This document shows, in pieces, positions 1 to 6,456 of a stretch of 6,732 bases of DNA (the first letter of the stretch is position 1; every line of letters starts with the position of its first letter). The translations under genes were made by a program, and so were the position numbers. Origin of the DNA: an uncultured Planctomycetaceae bacterium (GTDB taxonomy: Bacteria > Planctomycetota > Planctomycetia > Pirellulales > Lacipirellulaceae). Below the pieces are notes generated by a model. It was not told the DNA's origin. It was given only the letters and a program-made list of their open reading frames with translations, and searched no databases. The DNA is taken from positions 1 through 6,732 of the forward strand of contig CALMBE010000756.1 of NCBI GenBank assembly GCA_937860165.1, read 5' to 3'.

Positions 1-773
1 GGCAAATGGTGGCCGAGCTGCTCGGGTTCGCGGGTTTGGTGGCCAACAGCCTCGATAGTTCGAGCGACCGAGATTTTGTGATCGAGTTTGCCTTTGGGCT
101 GACCCTGATCGCCGAACACCTCAGCACCTGGGCCGAGGAGTGGATTTTGTGGTCGACGAGCGAGTTCGATTTTATTCGCTTGCCGCAGGCGTATTGCACG
201 GGTTCGTCGATCATGCCCCAGAAAATCAATCCTGACGTCTTGGAGCTCACGCGCGGGAAGACAGCCCGAGTGGTGGGAAATTTGCAGGCGTTGTTGGTGC
301 TGGTGAAGGGTTTGCCCCTGGCTTACAACCGCGACCTCCAGGAAGACAAGGAGCGGATCTTCGACTCGTACGACACCGTCAGCAGGTGCCTGGAACTGGC
401 TGCGGCGATGGTGGCCGGGGCGGAGCTGCAACGGGCGTCGATTGCCGCGCGGCTGGAGTTGGGATATCTCGACGCGACGACCCTCATGGAAACCCTCATC
501 ACCCAGGGGATACCCCAACGGACGGCCCATGAAATCATTGGCCAGCTGGTGTCGCAAGCGATGAAGCTGGGCAAGCCGTTAGCGGAACTTCCCCTGGCAA
601 CATTCCAGCAAGCGCACGCAGCACTCGACGAAAAAGTGTTCAACGTGCTGGGAGCGAAACAAGCTCTGGAAGCCTTTAAGAGCGTTGGTTCGACGGCTCC
701 GGCGCTGGTCGCACAGCAGGTTGCGAATTGGCGGCAACGATTGGCGATGGATGCGAACGGAGTTCAGAGTTAG
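1..773 (+). CDS. argH: Argininosuccinate lyase, C-terminal part (5' end outside window)
   Basis: ArgH cleaves L-argininosuccinate to arginine and fumarate, the last step of arginine biosynthesis, in the cytoplasm as a homotetramer. The gene enters the window already open (first whole codon at base 3), and about 256 residues are visible of a family length near 460, so the N-terminal domain is missing only because of the window edge. The fumarase/aspartase-superfamily signature GSSIMPQKINPD is intact at 201-236; its serine pair (204-209) lies in the flexible catalytic loop. Upstream are the family blocks NSLDSSSDRDFVIEF and WSTSEFDFI; downstream are RGKTARV and KGLPLAYNRDLQEDKE. The last ~100 residues match the ArgH-specific C-terminal helical domain (GYLDATTLMETL onward). 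The stop is TAG at 771-773. Nothing suggests decay. The next gene starts 98 bases later and has no evident link to arginine metabolism. Confidence 0.96.
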   Translation, partial: QMVAELLGFAGLVANSLDSSSDRDFVIEFAFGLTLIAEHLSTWAEEWILWSTSEFDFIRLPQAYCTGSSIMPQKINPDVLELTRGKTARVVGNLQALLVLVKGLPLAYNRDLQEDKERIFDSYDTVSRCLELAAAMVAGAELQRASIAARLELGYLDATTLMETLITQGIPQRTAHEIIGQLVSQAMKLGKPLAELPLATFQQAHAALDEKVFNVLGAKQALEAFKSVGSTAPALVAQQVANWRQRLAMDANGVQS

Positions 774-783
774 GAAATGGGAA

Positions 784-819
784 CACGGATGAACGCAGCT
801 TAGGCGGATTGTCACGGAT
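784..819. repeat. Degenerate CACGGAT-type spacer repeats
   Basis: CACGGAT occurs at 784-790 and again at 813-819, with a related GCGGAT at 804-809. The shared CGGAT cores begin at 786, 805 and 815, roughly one or two helical turns apart. A short T-run (819-824) follows. From memory, strings of CACGGATGAA-like units at about 10-base spacing are common between genes in planctomycete and verrucomicrobial genomes; this looks like a worn copy. It is a direct repeat, not an inverted one, so it does not form a hairpin terminator. The function is unknown. Confidence 0.4.
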
Positions 820-871
820 TTTTTGGACTTACGAAGTACGGCACCTTTGAAATTCAGTTGGAATCGTCCAC

Positions 872-3064
872 ATGAAACTTGTAAACACTATTCGCGGCGA
901 GCTTTTTCCCTTGCGACTTTGGGCATTATCTATTTGCTGTGTGGCGAGCGCACTGGCGTGTTCATTTTCTGTGGCGCAAGAAGAGACTGCTTCCCTCGTC
1001 GAATCTGCTAAACAAAGCCCCGCAGTCGCTGCGATTTTGGAGATGCCCCGCGATGAACCGGGGGACGCACTGACGGCGGTGTTGACGCTTCTGGACTTAG
1101 GAGAACCGGCGATTGCTGCCGAGTTGTTCAAACCACTTGCCCAGGAGAAGCTCACTTCCGCACAACAGGCCGCCATCGTTCGCCAACACGGGACAGCGCG
1201 GCTGTTGAGTTTGGCCCGGACTGAAAACTTGGCGGGGGCCCGAGAATTTGCCGAAACATGCCTCGAGGCAGCCGCAACCGAAGCCGCCAAACCCGAGCAT
1301 CTCACGCAGCTCATCGCCGACCTTACCAGCGACTCCCCCGCGACGCGCGCTGCGGCCCGCATTGATTTGGCAGCCACTGGCTTGCCCGCCGCCGAGGCCT
1401 GCCTGAACCAATTAGCATCGGCCACGGAAAAGGAAAAGCGAGCGGCATTGATGTTGGTATTAGCCGAGATGCGGCCGCTGGTGAACCCGTTGGTGATTGC
1501 TGGACTGGCCGAGGGTCGTGGGCAATTCCGCCGTGACATGGTCGAGCTGGCCGGACATTTGCAGTTGCTGGATGCGGTCCCTTGGCTGGCAACGCTTGCC
1601 GTCGGTGGTGATTCGGAAGTCCAAGTGGTCGCCGCGGCCCAGGGGGCGCTATTGAAGATGGACCTGCGAATGCCGAACCCCGCGGACGCATTCGTCACGG
1701 TCAAGCGTGAATTGGAGCGGTTGGAAGCGGGCATCTCCTCGGACCCCTTTACAGGTGAAACGAACTCGTGGTGGTCGTTCGACCCCGCAAAAAAATCGAT
1801 CCTACGCTTGGAGCTTGCGGCTGATGTGCGGAAGTCGCTCGCTCGAGCGCGGTTGAGTCAGATTTTCCTCGCCTTGCCGAACGCTTCGACTACGGATCGC
1901 CAACTGGCGATCCTGTCAGGAATTGAAGCAGCGCACGTGGGGGGACAGACCGCGAGCCCTGAAATCATGCAATTGGCCGAGTCACTTCCGTCGAGTGAAT
2001 TGAGTGCGGCCCTGGCTCAGGCCTTGGAAAAAAACTATCCGGGGGGAGCCATTGCCTGTGCGAAATTACTGGGAAAACGGGCGGAAATCGAAGCCTTAGT
2101 CGGCCACAGCGTGACCTCTCCCTTGGCCCGGGGAGTGGCCCATCCGAATCCCGATGTTCAATTTGCCGCCTTGGAAGCGATCCAAGCGATTCACCCTCGG
2201 GCGAGCTTCCCCGGCGCAAGCCAGGTCCCGGTTGCCCTCTGGAATTTTGCGGCCGGGGCGGGCAATTTGCAGGCGATTGTGGGGGCCCCCGATGGACCGC
2301 ACGCCGACGATTGGGCCGGTGGACTGCGTGAACTTGGCTACGATGCGACGCCCACATTCGCCGGAATCGAACTCGTGCGCGCGGCGATTGCCGCGCCGCG
2401 CATCGCGTTGATCCTGGTCGATAGCGATATCGGCCGACCGCTGCTCCGCGAGGTGCTGTATCAATTGCGGTCGCAACCGAGACTAGCTCACACACCGATT
2501 GCCGTGTTGTGCGGCGGCGAAGACTTGGCCTTGGGCGAAAAACTGGATGCCGCCGATCCTTACCTGCTCTCGACCGCGCGGCCCCACAATCCCGAGGCGA
2601 TGAAATCGCTCGTGGATCGACTCAACACCCTGGCTGATTCGCAGCCGACAGCCGAAGTCCGAGCCAAACGTGCCAAACAAGCGCTCGAGTGGATCGGCCA
2701 ACTCCTGGGCGAGGGTGGGCCGTACGACGAGCTCCTGCGGGGATCGGAGTTGCTGGAACAAATTGTTTACGATCCGCAGTTCACGGAAATCTCGCTCCGA
2801 GCGCTCGCTGCGGCTGGCACCGCTGGCAGCCAGCGGACATTGGCCGAAATCGCCAGTTTGCATACCCAGTCAATCAAGATTCGCCAAGCCGCCGCAGAGG
2901 GTTTTGCCACAAGCTGCGAGCGATTTGGTTGTTTGTTGACGGCTGCTGAAATTGCCCAGCAATACGACCGCTACAACGCGAGCGAAACAGCAGACGCCGA
3001 CACGCAGGCCGTGTTGGGCAAGCTGCTCGATGCGATCGAACACAAGTCCTCGAACCACAAATAG
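872..3064 (+). CDS. Exported HEAT-repeat protein with degenerate receiver-like domain
   Basis: This is a 730-residue protein I do not recognise by name. Residues 1-35 look like a Sec signal peptide: basic residues K2, R8 and R15, a hydrophobic stretch L16-A29, and a likely signal peptidase I site S-V-A35 before Q36. Residues ~55-140 are helical. Residues ~143-260 and ~405-445 carry paired-helix Ala/Leu-rich units of HEAT type. Around 298-360 a Trp-Trp-Ser-Phe-Asp-Pro motif leads into a TPR-like helical stretch. Residues ~465-590 fit the alternating strand/helix pattern of a CheY-like receiver: strand LQAIVGA (466-472), strand IALILVD with Asp517, strand IAVLCGG (543-549), and DPYLLSTARP (~562-571) where receivers have the Lys-Pro. 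The usual N-terminal acidic pair, the Thr/Ser of strand 4 and the Lys of strand 5 are absent, so phosphotransfer is doubtful. Residues ~600-720 return to HEAT-like helices. The ATG at 872 is chosen because it gives the signal peptide; only a weak TTGGA precedes it. The role is probably a scaffold for protein contacts outside the cytoplasm. Confidence 0.85.
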   Translation: MKLVNTIRGELFPLRLWALSICCVASALACSFSVAQEETASLVESAKQSPAVAAILEMPRDEPGDALTAVLTLLDLGEPAIAAELFKPLAQEKLTSAQQAAIVRQHGTARLLSLARTENLAGAREFAETCLEAAATEAAKPEHLTQLIADLTSDSPATRAAARIDLAATGLPAAEACLNQLASATEKEKRAALMLVLAEMRPLVNPLVIAGLAEGRGQFRRDMVELAGHLQLLDAVPWLATLAVGGDSEVQVVAAAQGALLKMDLRMPNPADAFVTVKRELERLEAGISSDPFTGETNSWWSFDPAKKSILRLELAADVRKSLARARLSQIFLALPNASTTDRQLAILSGIEAAHVGGQTASPEIMQLAESLPSSELSAALAQALEKNYPGGAIACAKLLGKRAEIEALVGHSVTSPLARGVAHPNPDVQFAALEAIQAIHPRASFPGASQVPVALWNFAAGAGNLQAIVGAPDGPHADDWAGGLRELGYDATPTFAGIELVRAAIAAPRIALILVDSDIGRPLLREVLYQLRSQPRLAHTPIAVLCGGEDLALGEKLDAADPYLLSTARPHNPEAMKSLVDRLNTLADSQPTAEVRAKRAKQALEWIGQLLGEGGPYDELLRGSELLEQIVYDPQFTEISLRALAAAGTAGSQRTLAEIASLHTQSIKIRQAAAEGFATSCERFGCLLTAAEIAQQYDRYNASETADADTQAVLGKLLDAIEHKSSNHK
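2258..2641 (+). other. Receiver-like (CheY-fold) domain inside the exported HEAT protein
   Basis: This region codes for residues ~463-590 of the preceding gene. Hydrophobic strands alternate with amphipathic helices in the order expected of a response-regulator receiver. Asp517 (codon at 2420) sits at the end of the third strand, where the phospho-acceptor lies. Arg570-Pro571 replaces the conserved Lys-Pro, and Gly548 stands where Thr/Ser is normal. There is no acidic pair after strand 1 (Gly-Ala-Pro-Asp instead). The assignment is by pattern only and needs a structure model. Confidence 0.5.
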
Positions 3065-3116
3065 TGACTTTACCCCACATCGGTCAACAGACTGCACTCC
3101 GCAAACCTCGGCCCTG

Positions 3117-4178
3117 ATGAAGTATTCGTCGAACCAACTCGAACCTCACCTGGCCGCGAATCCGCTGCGGGACATCATTGGTTCGGGGCCGGCCATGGCT
3201 GAGGTCTATCGGATCACGGCCCAGGTGGCCAAGTCGCAGGCTTCGGTGTTGCTGCTGGGCGAAACCGGCACAGGTAAGGAGTTAATCGCCCATGCGATTC
3301 ACGAGCTCAGCCAACGCCGCGAGCGGGCTTTTGTGCGGGTCAACTGCGGGGCCTTGAGCGAAAATTTGCTCGAAAGCGAGCTCTTTGGCCACGTCCGTGG
3401 GGCCTTCACCGGGGCCATTGACAATCGCACGGGTCGCTTCGAGGCTGCCCACAAGGGAACTATTTTTCTCGACGAAATCAACTCCACGACACTCCATTTG
3501 CAGGTCAAGCTGCTCCGCGTCTTGCAGGAGCGCGAGTTCGAGCGGGTCGGAGACACCAAGACTTTGCAGGTCGATTGCCGGATCATCGCGGCCAGCAACC
3601 GAGACCTGCTCACCCTCGCCGAGGAGGGGAGTTTTCGCGAGGATTTGTACTATCGCTTGAATGTCGTGCCGATCTATCTCCCCCCGCTCCGCGAGCGGCC
3701 CGAAGATATCCCCGAGCTCGTCACGCATTTTTTGAGCATCTACAATGAACAGAATGACCGCTACGTCGTACACCTTGATCCCCGCGCCATGGAGGCCATG
3801 CAGCGCTACACTTGGCCCGGGAATGTCCGGGAATTGCAAAATTACGTCGAGCGTGCCGTGGTGATGGCCAGCGGGGATGAATTGACGCTTGATCTGTTGC
3901 CGCAAATCGTGATTACCGGCAAGTCGCCGCGGGCGGTGGGTCGCCGGCCTCTGGATTTCCAATCGCTCACCGAGGAGCTCGTCCAAGTGGGGCTCGGTGC
4001 GGCCGACGAAACGTCGAGCGATCTGCATAGTCGCATCGTCGATCGGGTGGAGCGCGAGGTGATTTCCCAGGTGATGGGAAGCTGCGACAACGTGCAAATC
4101 AAAGCCGCCGCCCGGTTGGGAATCAACCGTAACACGCTGCACAAGAAACTGAAGGAATACGGCTTGGAAGAGGATTGA
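3117..4178 (+). CDS. Sigma-54-dependent transcriptional activator, AAA+ plus Fis HTH, no receiver
   Basis: This 353-residue bacterial enhancer-binding protein would remodel RNA polymerase-sigma-54 for open-complex formation, using ATP. In order: a short N-terminus (~20 residues); Walker A GETGTGKE at 48-55; the sigma-54-contacting GAFTGA loop at 95-100; Walker B GTIFLDEI at 114-121 (Asp119, Glu120); the arginine-finger segment REDLYYRLN with Arg174 and Arg180; WPGNVREL at 233-240; and a Fis-type helix-turn-helix at ~305-350 (KAAARLGINRNTLHKKL). All AAA+ elements needed for sigma-54 activation are present. There is no receiver, GAF, PAS or FHA domain, as in PspF, so control must come from a partner, from effector binding to the core or from expression level. 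The frame stays open back to an ATG at 2952, but that would overlap the previous gene by 113 bases with a Ser/Thr/Arg-rich, non-conserved-looking leader; ATG 3117 places the AAA+ core directly after a short leader. No Shine-Dalgarno is visible. It lies 52 bases after the HEAT protein gene. Target promoters are unknown. Confidence 0.93.
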   Translation: MKYSSNQLEPHLAANPLRDIIGSGPAMAEVYRITAQVAKSQASVLLLGETGTGKELIAHAIHELSQRRERAFVRVNCGALSENLLESELFGHVRGAFTGAIDNRTGRFEAAHKGTIFLDEINSTTLHLQVKLLRVLQEREFERVGDTKTLQVDCRIIAASNRDLLTLAEEGSFREDLYYRLNVVPIYLPPLRERPEDIPELVTHFLSIYNEQNDRYVVHLDPRAMEAMQRYTWPGNVRELQNYVERAVVMASGDELTLDLLPQIVITGKSPRAVGRRPLDFQSLTEELVQVGLGAADETSSDLHSRIVDRVEREVISQVMGSCDNVQIKAAARLGINRNTLHKKLKEYGLEED

Positions 4179-4188
4179 GAATCACCCG

Positions 4189-4219
4189 AACGCCCCGGGG
4201 TTGCAACGCCTGGGCGTTG
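4189..4219 (+). promoter_or_regulatory. Two mutually exclusive hairpins ahead of the heme genes
   Basis: AACGCCC (4189-4195) is exactly complementary to GGGCGTT (4212-4218), giving a 7-bp stem with a 16-base loop. CAACGC (4204-4209) is exactly complementary to GCGTTG (4214-4219), giving a 6-bp stem with a 4-base CTGG loop. Both use the same right arm, so only one can form at a time. No U-run follows immediately; a T-rich stretch begins at 4239, about 20 bases on. It could be a weak 3' end for the activator mRNA, a leader switch for the downstream genes, or chance in GC-rich DNA. Confidence 0.25.
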
Positions 4220-4238
4220 GCGACCGCCTGGGCATTGG
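4207..4238. repeat. 14-bp tandem direct repeat, 18-bp period
   Basis: CGCCTGGGCGTTGG (4207-4220) recurs as CGCCTGGGCATTGG (4225-4238) with one mismatch, separated by four bases. It lies between the activator stop and the membrane-protein start, just before an AT-rich patch (4239-4252) that could hold a promoter. It could be a paired binding site or a simple duplication. The one-base change removes the second copy's ability to form the short hairpin made by the first. Confidence 0.45.
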
Positions 4239-4272
4239 TTTCTTTTAATTATCGCACACCGATTTTTGCCTC

Positions 4273-5166
4273 ATGGACTCCGGCATCAATATCATCTGTT
4301 TCGCGGCGAGCTATGCGGTGGCGCTTGCGCTGGAGCTGTCGGGGCTGTGGGCCACGGTTCGGTTTCGCAGGATGGGAGAAGTACTGGCCGCGGCGGCGGG
4401 GCTGGTCGCCCACACTTGGTATCTGGGTCGCCGGGTGGCCGAGCAACCTGCCGCTCCCTTGGCTAGCCAACAAGAATGGTTCCTGTTGGCTGCCTGGGTC
4501 TTGGCCGTGGTGTATCTCGCAGCGCGGTTTTACTACCCCAGCAAGTCGTTAGGATTGTTTCTCTTGCCGGGGGTGTTGTCCCTCATTGGGGCAGCGACGC
4601 TCGCCCCGGCGAAACCCTTAGTGAGTTTCGAGGCCCCGCGGGTGTGGGGCATTGTGCATGGCCTGTTTCTGCTCGTGGGAACCGTGGCCGTCTTGGTCGG
4701 TTTTCTTGCCGGGCTCATGTATTTGCTGCAAAGCCGTCGACTCAAACTCAAGCGACTGCCGACAACTGGATTGAAACTTCCCAGCCTGGAATGGCTCGAA
4801 CACGCCAACAGTCGCGCCCTGGGAATGGCCACCCTGATGATGTGCGGCGGGTTGCTGTCGGGAATCATTACCCGATTGGCTCAAAAAGGATCGACGCTGA
4901 AATTCTCGTGGACGGACCCGGTCGTCATCAGTTTAGCCGCCATGACGGCGTGGCTCCTGGTGGCCGAAGTGTTTCGCCGGGTTTATCCCGCTGCTCGACA
5001 GGGTCGCAAGGTGGCCTATCTCACGATGGCCGCCTTTGGGTTTCTCTTGTTGGTCCTGGCCGCGGTGTTGTGGGGCGATCGATTTCATCAACCGTATGGC
5101 ACTGCCGAGGCAACTTCCGTTGAGCGTATCGCTCCGCAAACCCTACTGCGCGGAGGTGAGAAATGA
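4273..5166 (+). CDS. CcsA/HemX-family cytochrome c assembly-like membrane protein
   Basis: This 297-residue polytopic inner-membrane protein has about eight hydrophobic segments, e.g. ~5-28, 36-52, 69-88, 92-110, 125-152, 182-202, 216-235 and 249-268. The pattern fits the CcsA/ResC/HemX/YpjD family. In CcsA the fold carries heme across the membrane for attachment to cytochromes c; HemX of Bacillus lies next to hemA and lowers HemA levels. Family landmarks are H47 in AHTWYL, H129 in WGIVHGLFLLVG, followed by GLMYLLQSRRLKLK, and a last segment GRKVAYLTMAAFGFLLL. The Trp-rich heme-handling (WWD) motif is reduced to FSWTDP at 211-216, and the usual Lys-Glu after it is missing, which points to a HemX/YpjD-like role rather than full cytochrome c synthetase. 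The ATG at 4273 places the first membrane segment right at the N-terminus; no Shine-Dalgarno is seen. Its stop overlaps the hemA start (ATGA), so the two form an operon. HemX-like is favoured over CcsA on context. Confidence 0.82.
   Translation: MDSGINIICFAASYAVALALELSGLWATVRFRRMGEVLAAAAGLVAHTWYLGRRVAEQPAAPLASQQEWFLLAAWVLAVVYLAARFYYPSKSLGLFLLPGVLSLIGAATLAPAKPLVSFEAPRVWGIVHGLFLLVGTVAVLVGFLAGLMYLLQSRRLKLKRLPTTGLKLPSLEWLEHANSRALGMATLMMCGGLLSGIITRLAQKGSTLKFSWTDPVVISLAAMTAWLLVAEVFRRVYPAARQGRKVAYLTMAAFGFLLLVLAAVLWGDRFHQPYGTAEATSVERIAPQTLLRGGEK
5152..5158 (+). promoter_or_regulatory. Strong Shine-Dalgarno site for hemA
   Basis: GGAGGTG lies six bases (counted from GGAGG) before the hemA ATG at 5163 and is inside the last codons of the upstream membrane-protein gene. 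It is the only near-perfect Shine-Dalgarno in the window; the other + strand starts visible here have weak or no site. Together with the ATGA stop-start overlap, it fixes the hemA start and suggests translational coupling. Confidence 0.85.
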
Positions 5167-6434
5167 AACTCCGCATGGTGGGCTGCACACATCGAGAAGC
5201 GAATCTCGATCTTCGCCAACGATTGGCGTTCGACGACAAACAAGTTGCCGAAGCCCTGAAGCAATGGCGGGTCGATCTGCCGGGAACGGAACTGGCCCTG
5301 CTGTCCACTTGTAATCGAGTGGAACTTTACGCCGCAGCGGAAGAAAACACCCCGGACTCGCAGTCGTTGGTGGCTGCCTTGGCCCGGTTTCATCACCTGG
5401 CTCCGGGAGATATCGGGCCCGAGATCATGACGCTTGCTGACCGGGAAGTGGCCGAACATCTGTTCCGTGTGACGGCGAGCCTGGACAGCATGGTGGTGGG
5501 GGAATCGCAGATTCTGTCCCAAGTGAAGCGCGCGTTTCAAAGTGCCCAAACTATGAACGCCGCTGGACCACGCTTGAATGGGTTGTTTCAAGCTGCCCTG
5601 CGAGCCGCCAAACGGGTGGCGGGGGAAACGACCTTGCACCGCCATCGCGTGAGTGTGGCCAGCGTGGCCATCTCGGAATTAGCAACCTGCGTGTTTGAAA
5701 CCTTCGATGACAAACATGTGCTGGTGGCCGGCGCTGGCGAGATGGCCGAAGAAACGCTCCGCTACTTGCAGGACTCTGGGAGTCCCCGGATTCATGTCGT
5801 GAATCGGAGTCGGGAACGGGGCGAACTGCTCGCCGAGAAATACGGGGGAAAGGTCCACCCCTGGGAGGAATTGTCTGAACAACTGGTGAAGGCCGACCTT
5901 GCGATCAGCACCACGTCGGCCAGCGAACCGATCATGACCGCCGCCGAGTTTGCCACGGCAATCTCGCCCCGGCGTCACCAGCGTCCGTTGGTGATTTTAG
6001 ATTTGGCGGTGCCCAAGGATTTCGACCCAGCAATCGGCGATGAGTTGGGAGTGTATTTGTATTCGCTCGACGATTTGCACCAAGCCTGTCAGCGGAACCA
6101 AGCCTCGCGGGCCGCGGCCTTGCCGGCAGCCGAGGAAATCATCCGAGAAGAAACGGTGCGGTTTGTAGCCGAAACGCATCTGCGGGCCTCGGCCCCGGTA
6201 ATCACAGAGTTGCGCGAGGGCCTGCACCGGCCTAAGGAAGCCGAACTCGAGCGGCTGTTTAACCGGCTGCCACAACTGGATGAAACGTCGAAGCAAGAAA
6301 TCCGGCAATTTGCCGATCGCTTGGTCAACAAGCTCCTGCACTCGCCCCTGGAATCCTTGCGCGACGCCTCGCAAAGCGGCACGCACCACGGCCTGCTGGA
6401 AGCCCTCCGCAGGCTTTTTAAGATCGAGAGCTAA
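5163..6434 (+). CDS. hemA: Glutamyl-tRNA reductase
   Basis: HemA reduces glutamyl-tRNA(Glu) with NADPH to glutamate-1-semialdehyde, the first step of the C5 route to 5-aminolevulinate, heme and other tetrapyrroles, as a cytoplasmic V-shaped homodimer. The 423 residues match the usual length (E. coli 418). The N-terminal catalytic domain has LLSTCNRVELY with nucleophile Cys50, and the substrate-binding block LDSMVVGESQILSQVK at 107-122. The NADPH-binding Rossmann domain starts near 185 with VAGAGEMAEE (Gly190, Gly192). The C-terminal helical dimerisation domain spans roughly 315-423. All key residues are present. The N-terminal His motif is written GCTHREANLDLRQRLAF instead of the commoner GLNHxTAPxxxRExLAF; His10 is kept. 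It overlaps the upstream membrane-protein gene by 4 bases. The bacterial pathway is commonly controlled by heme at the level of HemA stability or amount; nothing in this sequence shows which applies. Confidence 0.97.
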   Translation: MKLRMVGCTHREANLDLRQRLAFDDKQVAEALKQWRVDLPGTELALLSTCNRVELYAAAEENTPDSQSLVAALARFHHLAPGDIGPEIMTLADREVAEHLFRVTASLDSMVVGESQILSQVKRAFQSAQTMNAAGPRLNGLFQAALRAAKRVAGETTLHRHRVSVASVAISELATCVFETFDDKHVLVAGAGEMAEETLRYLQDSGSPRIHVVNRSRERGELLAEKYGGKVHPWEELSEQLVKADLAISTTSASEPIMTAAEFATAISPRRHQRPLVILDLAVPKDFDPAIGDELGVYLYSLDDLHQACQRNQASRAAALPAAEEIIREETVRFVAETHLRASAPVITELREGLHRPKEAELERLFNRLPQLDETSKQEIRQFADRLVNKLLHSPLESLRDASQSGTHHGLLEALRRLFKIES

Positions 6435-6437
6435 ACC

Positions 6438-6455
6438 AACCGCTAGCAGGTCGGT

Positions 6456-6456
<1 letters not shown>
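6438..6456. terminator. Weak hairpin between convergent gene ends
   Basis: AACCG (6438-6442) and CGGTT (6452-6456) form a 5-bp stem with a 9-base loop in the 21-base gap between the hemA stop and the stop of the convergent acidic gene. It reads similarly on both strands. There is no T-run on either side, so it is at best a weak bidirectional terminator. Confidence 0.2.

Noticed and set aside
819..826. T-run after argH as an intrinsic terminator
   Set aside because: The preceding CACGGAT copies are direct repeats, and no stem of useful length can be drawn before the T-run.
944..961. Possible lipoprotein box (S-A-L-A-C30) in the signal peptide of the HEAT protein
   Set aside because: The residues before Cys30 are A-L-A, not the usual L-(A/S)-(G/A), and a good signal peptidase I site follows at residue 35.
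829..1734. 301-residue open frame on the - strand opposite the HEAT protein
   Set aside because: It is a Ser/Ala-rich antisense shadow of the helical-repeat gene, without a recognisable motif; the + strand frame has a signal peptide and continues to 730 residues.
2952..3116. Longer start for the sigma-54 activator, adding 55 residues
   Set aside because: It would overlap the preceding gene by 113 bases, and the leader is a Ser/Thr/Arg-rich out-of-frame reading of that gene with no recognisable domain; ATG 3117 fits the family.
3282..4142. 286-residue open frame on the - strand opposite the activator
   Set aside because: It lies wholly antisense to a strongly conserved AAA+ gene and shows no family motif; it is a codon-bias shadow.
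4179..4272. Sigma-54 promoter (GG-N10-GC) for the heme genes, given the adjacent activator
   Set aside because: I scanned the spacer and found no convincing TGGCAC-N5-TTGC element; TTGGCG (4217-4222) and TTTAAT (4244-4249) are also spaced too far apart (21 bases) for a normal sigma-70 promoter.
4175..4552. 125-residue + strand frame starting at the activator stop
   Set aside because: It overlaps the membrane-protein gene in another frame, and its sequence has no family features; the 4273 frame has a clear membrane topology and family motifs.
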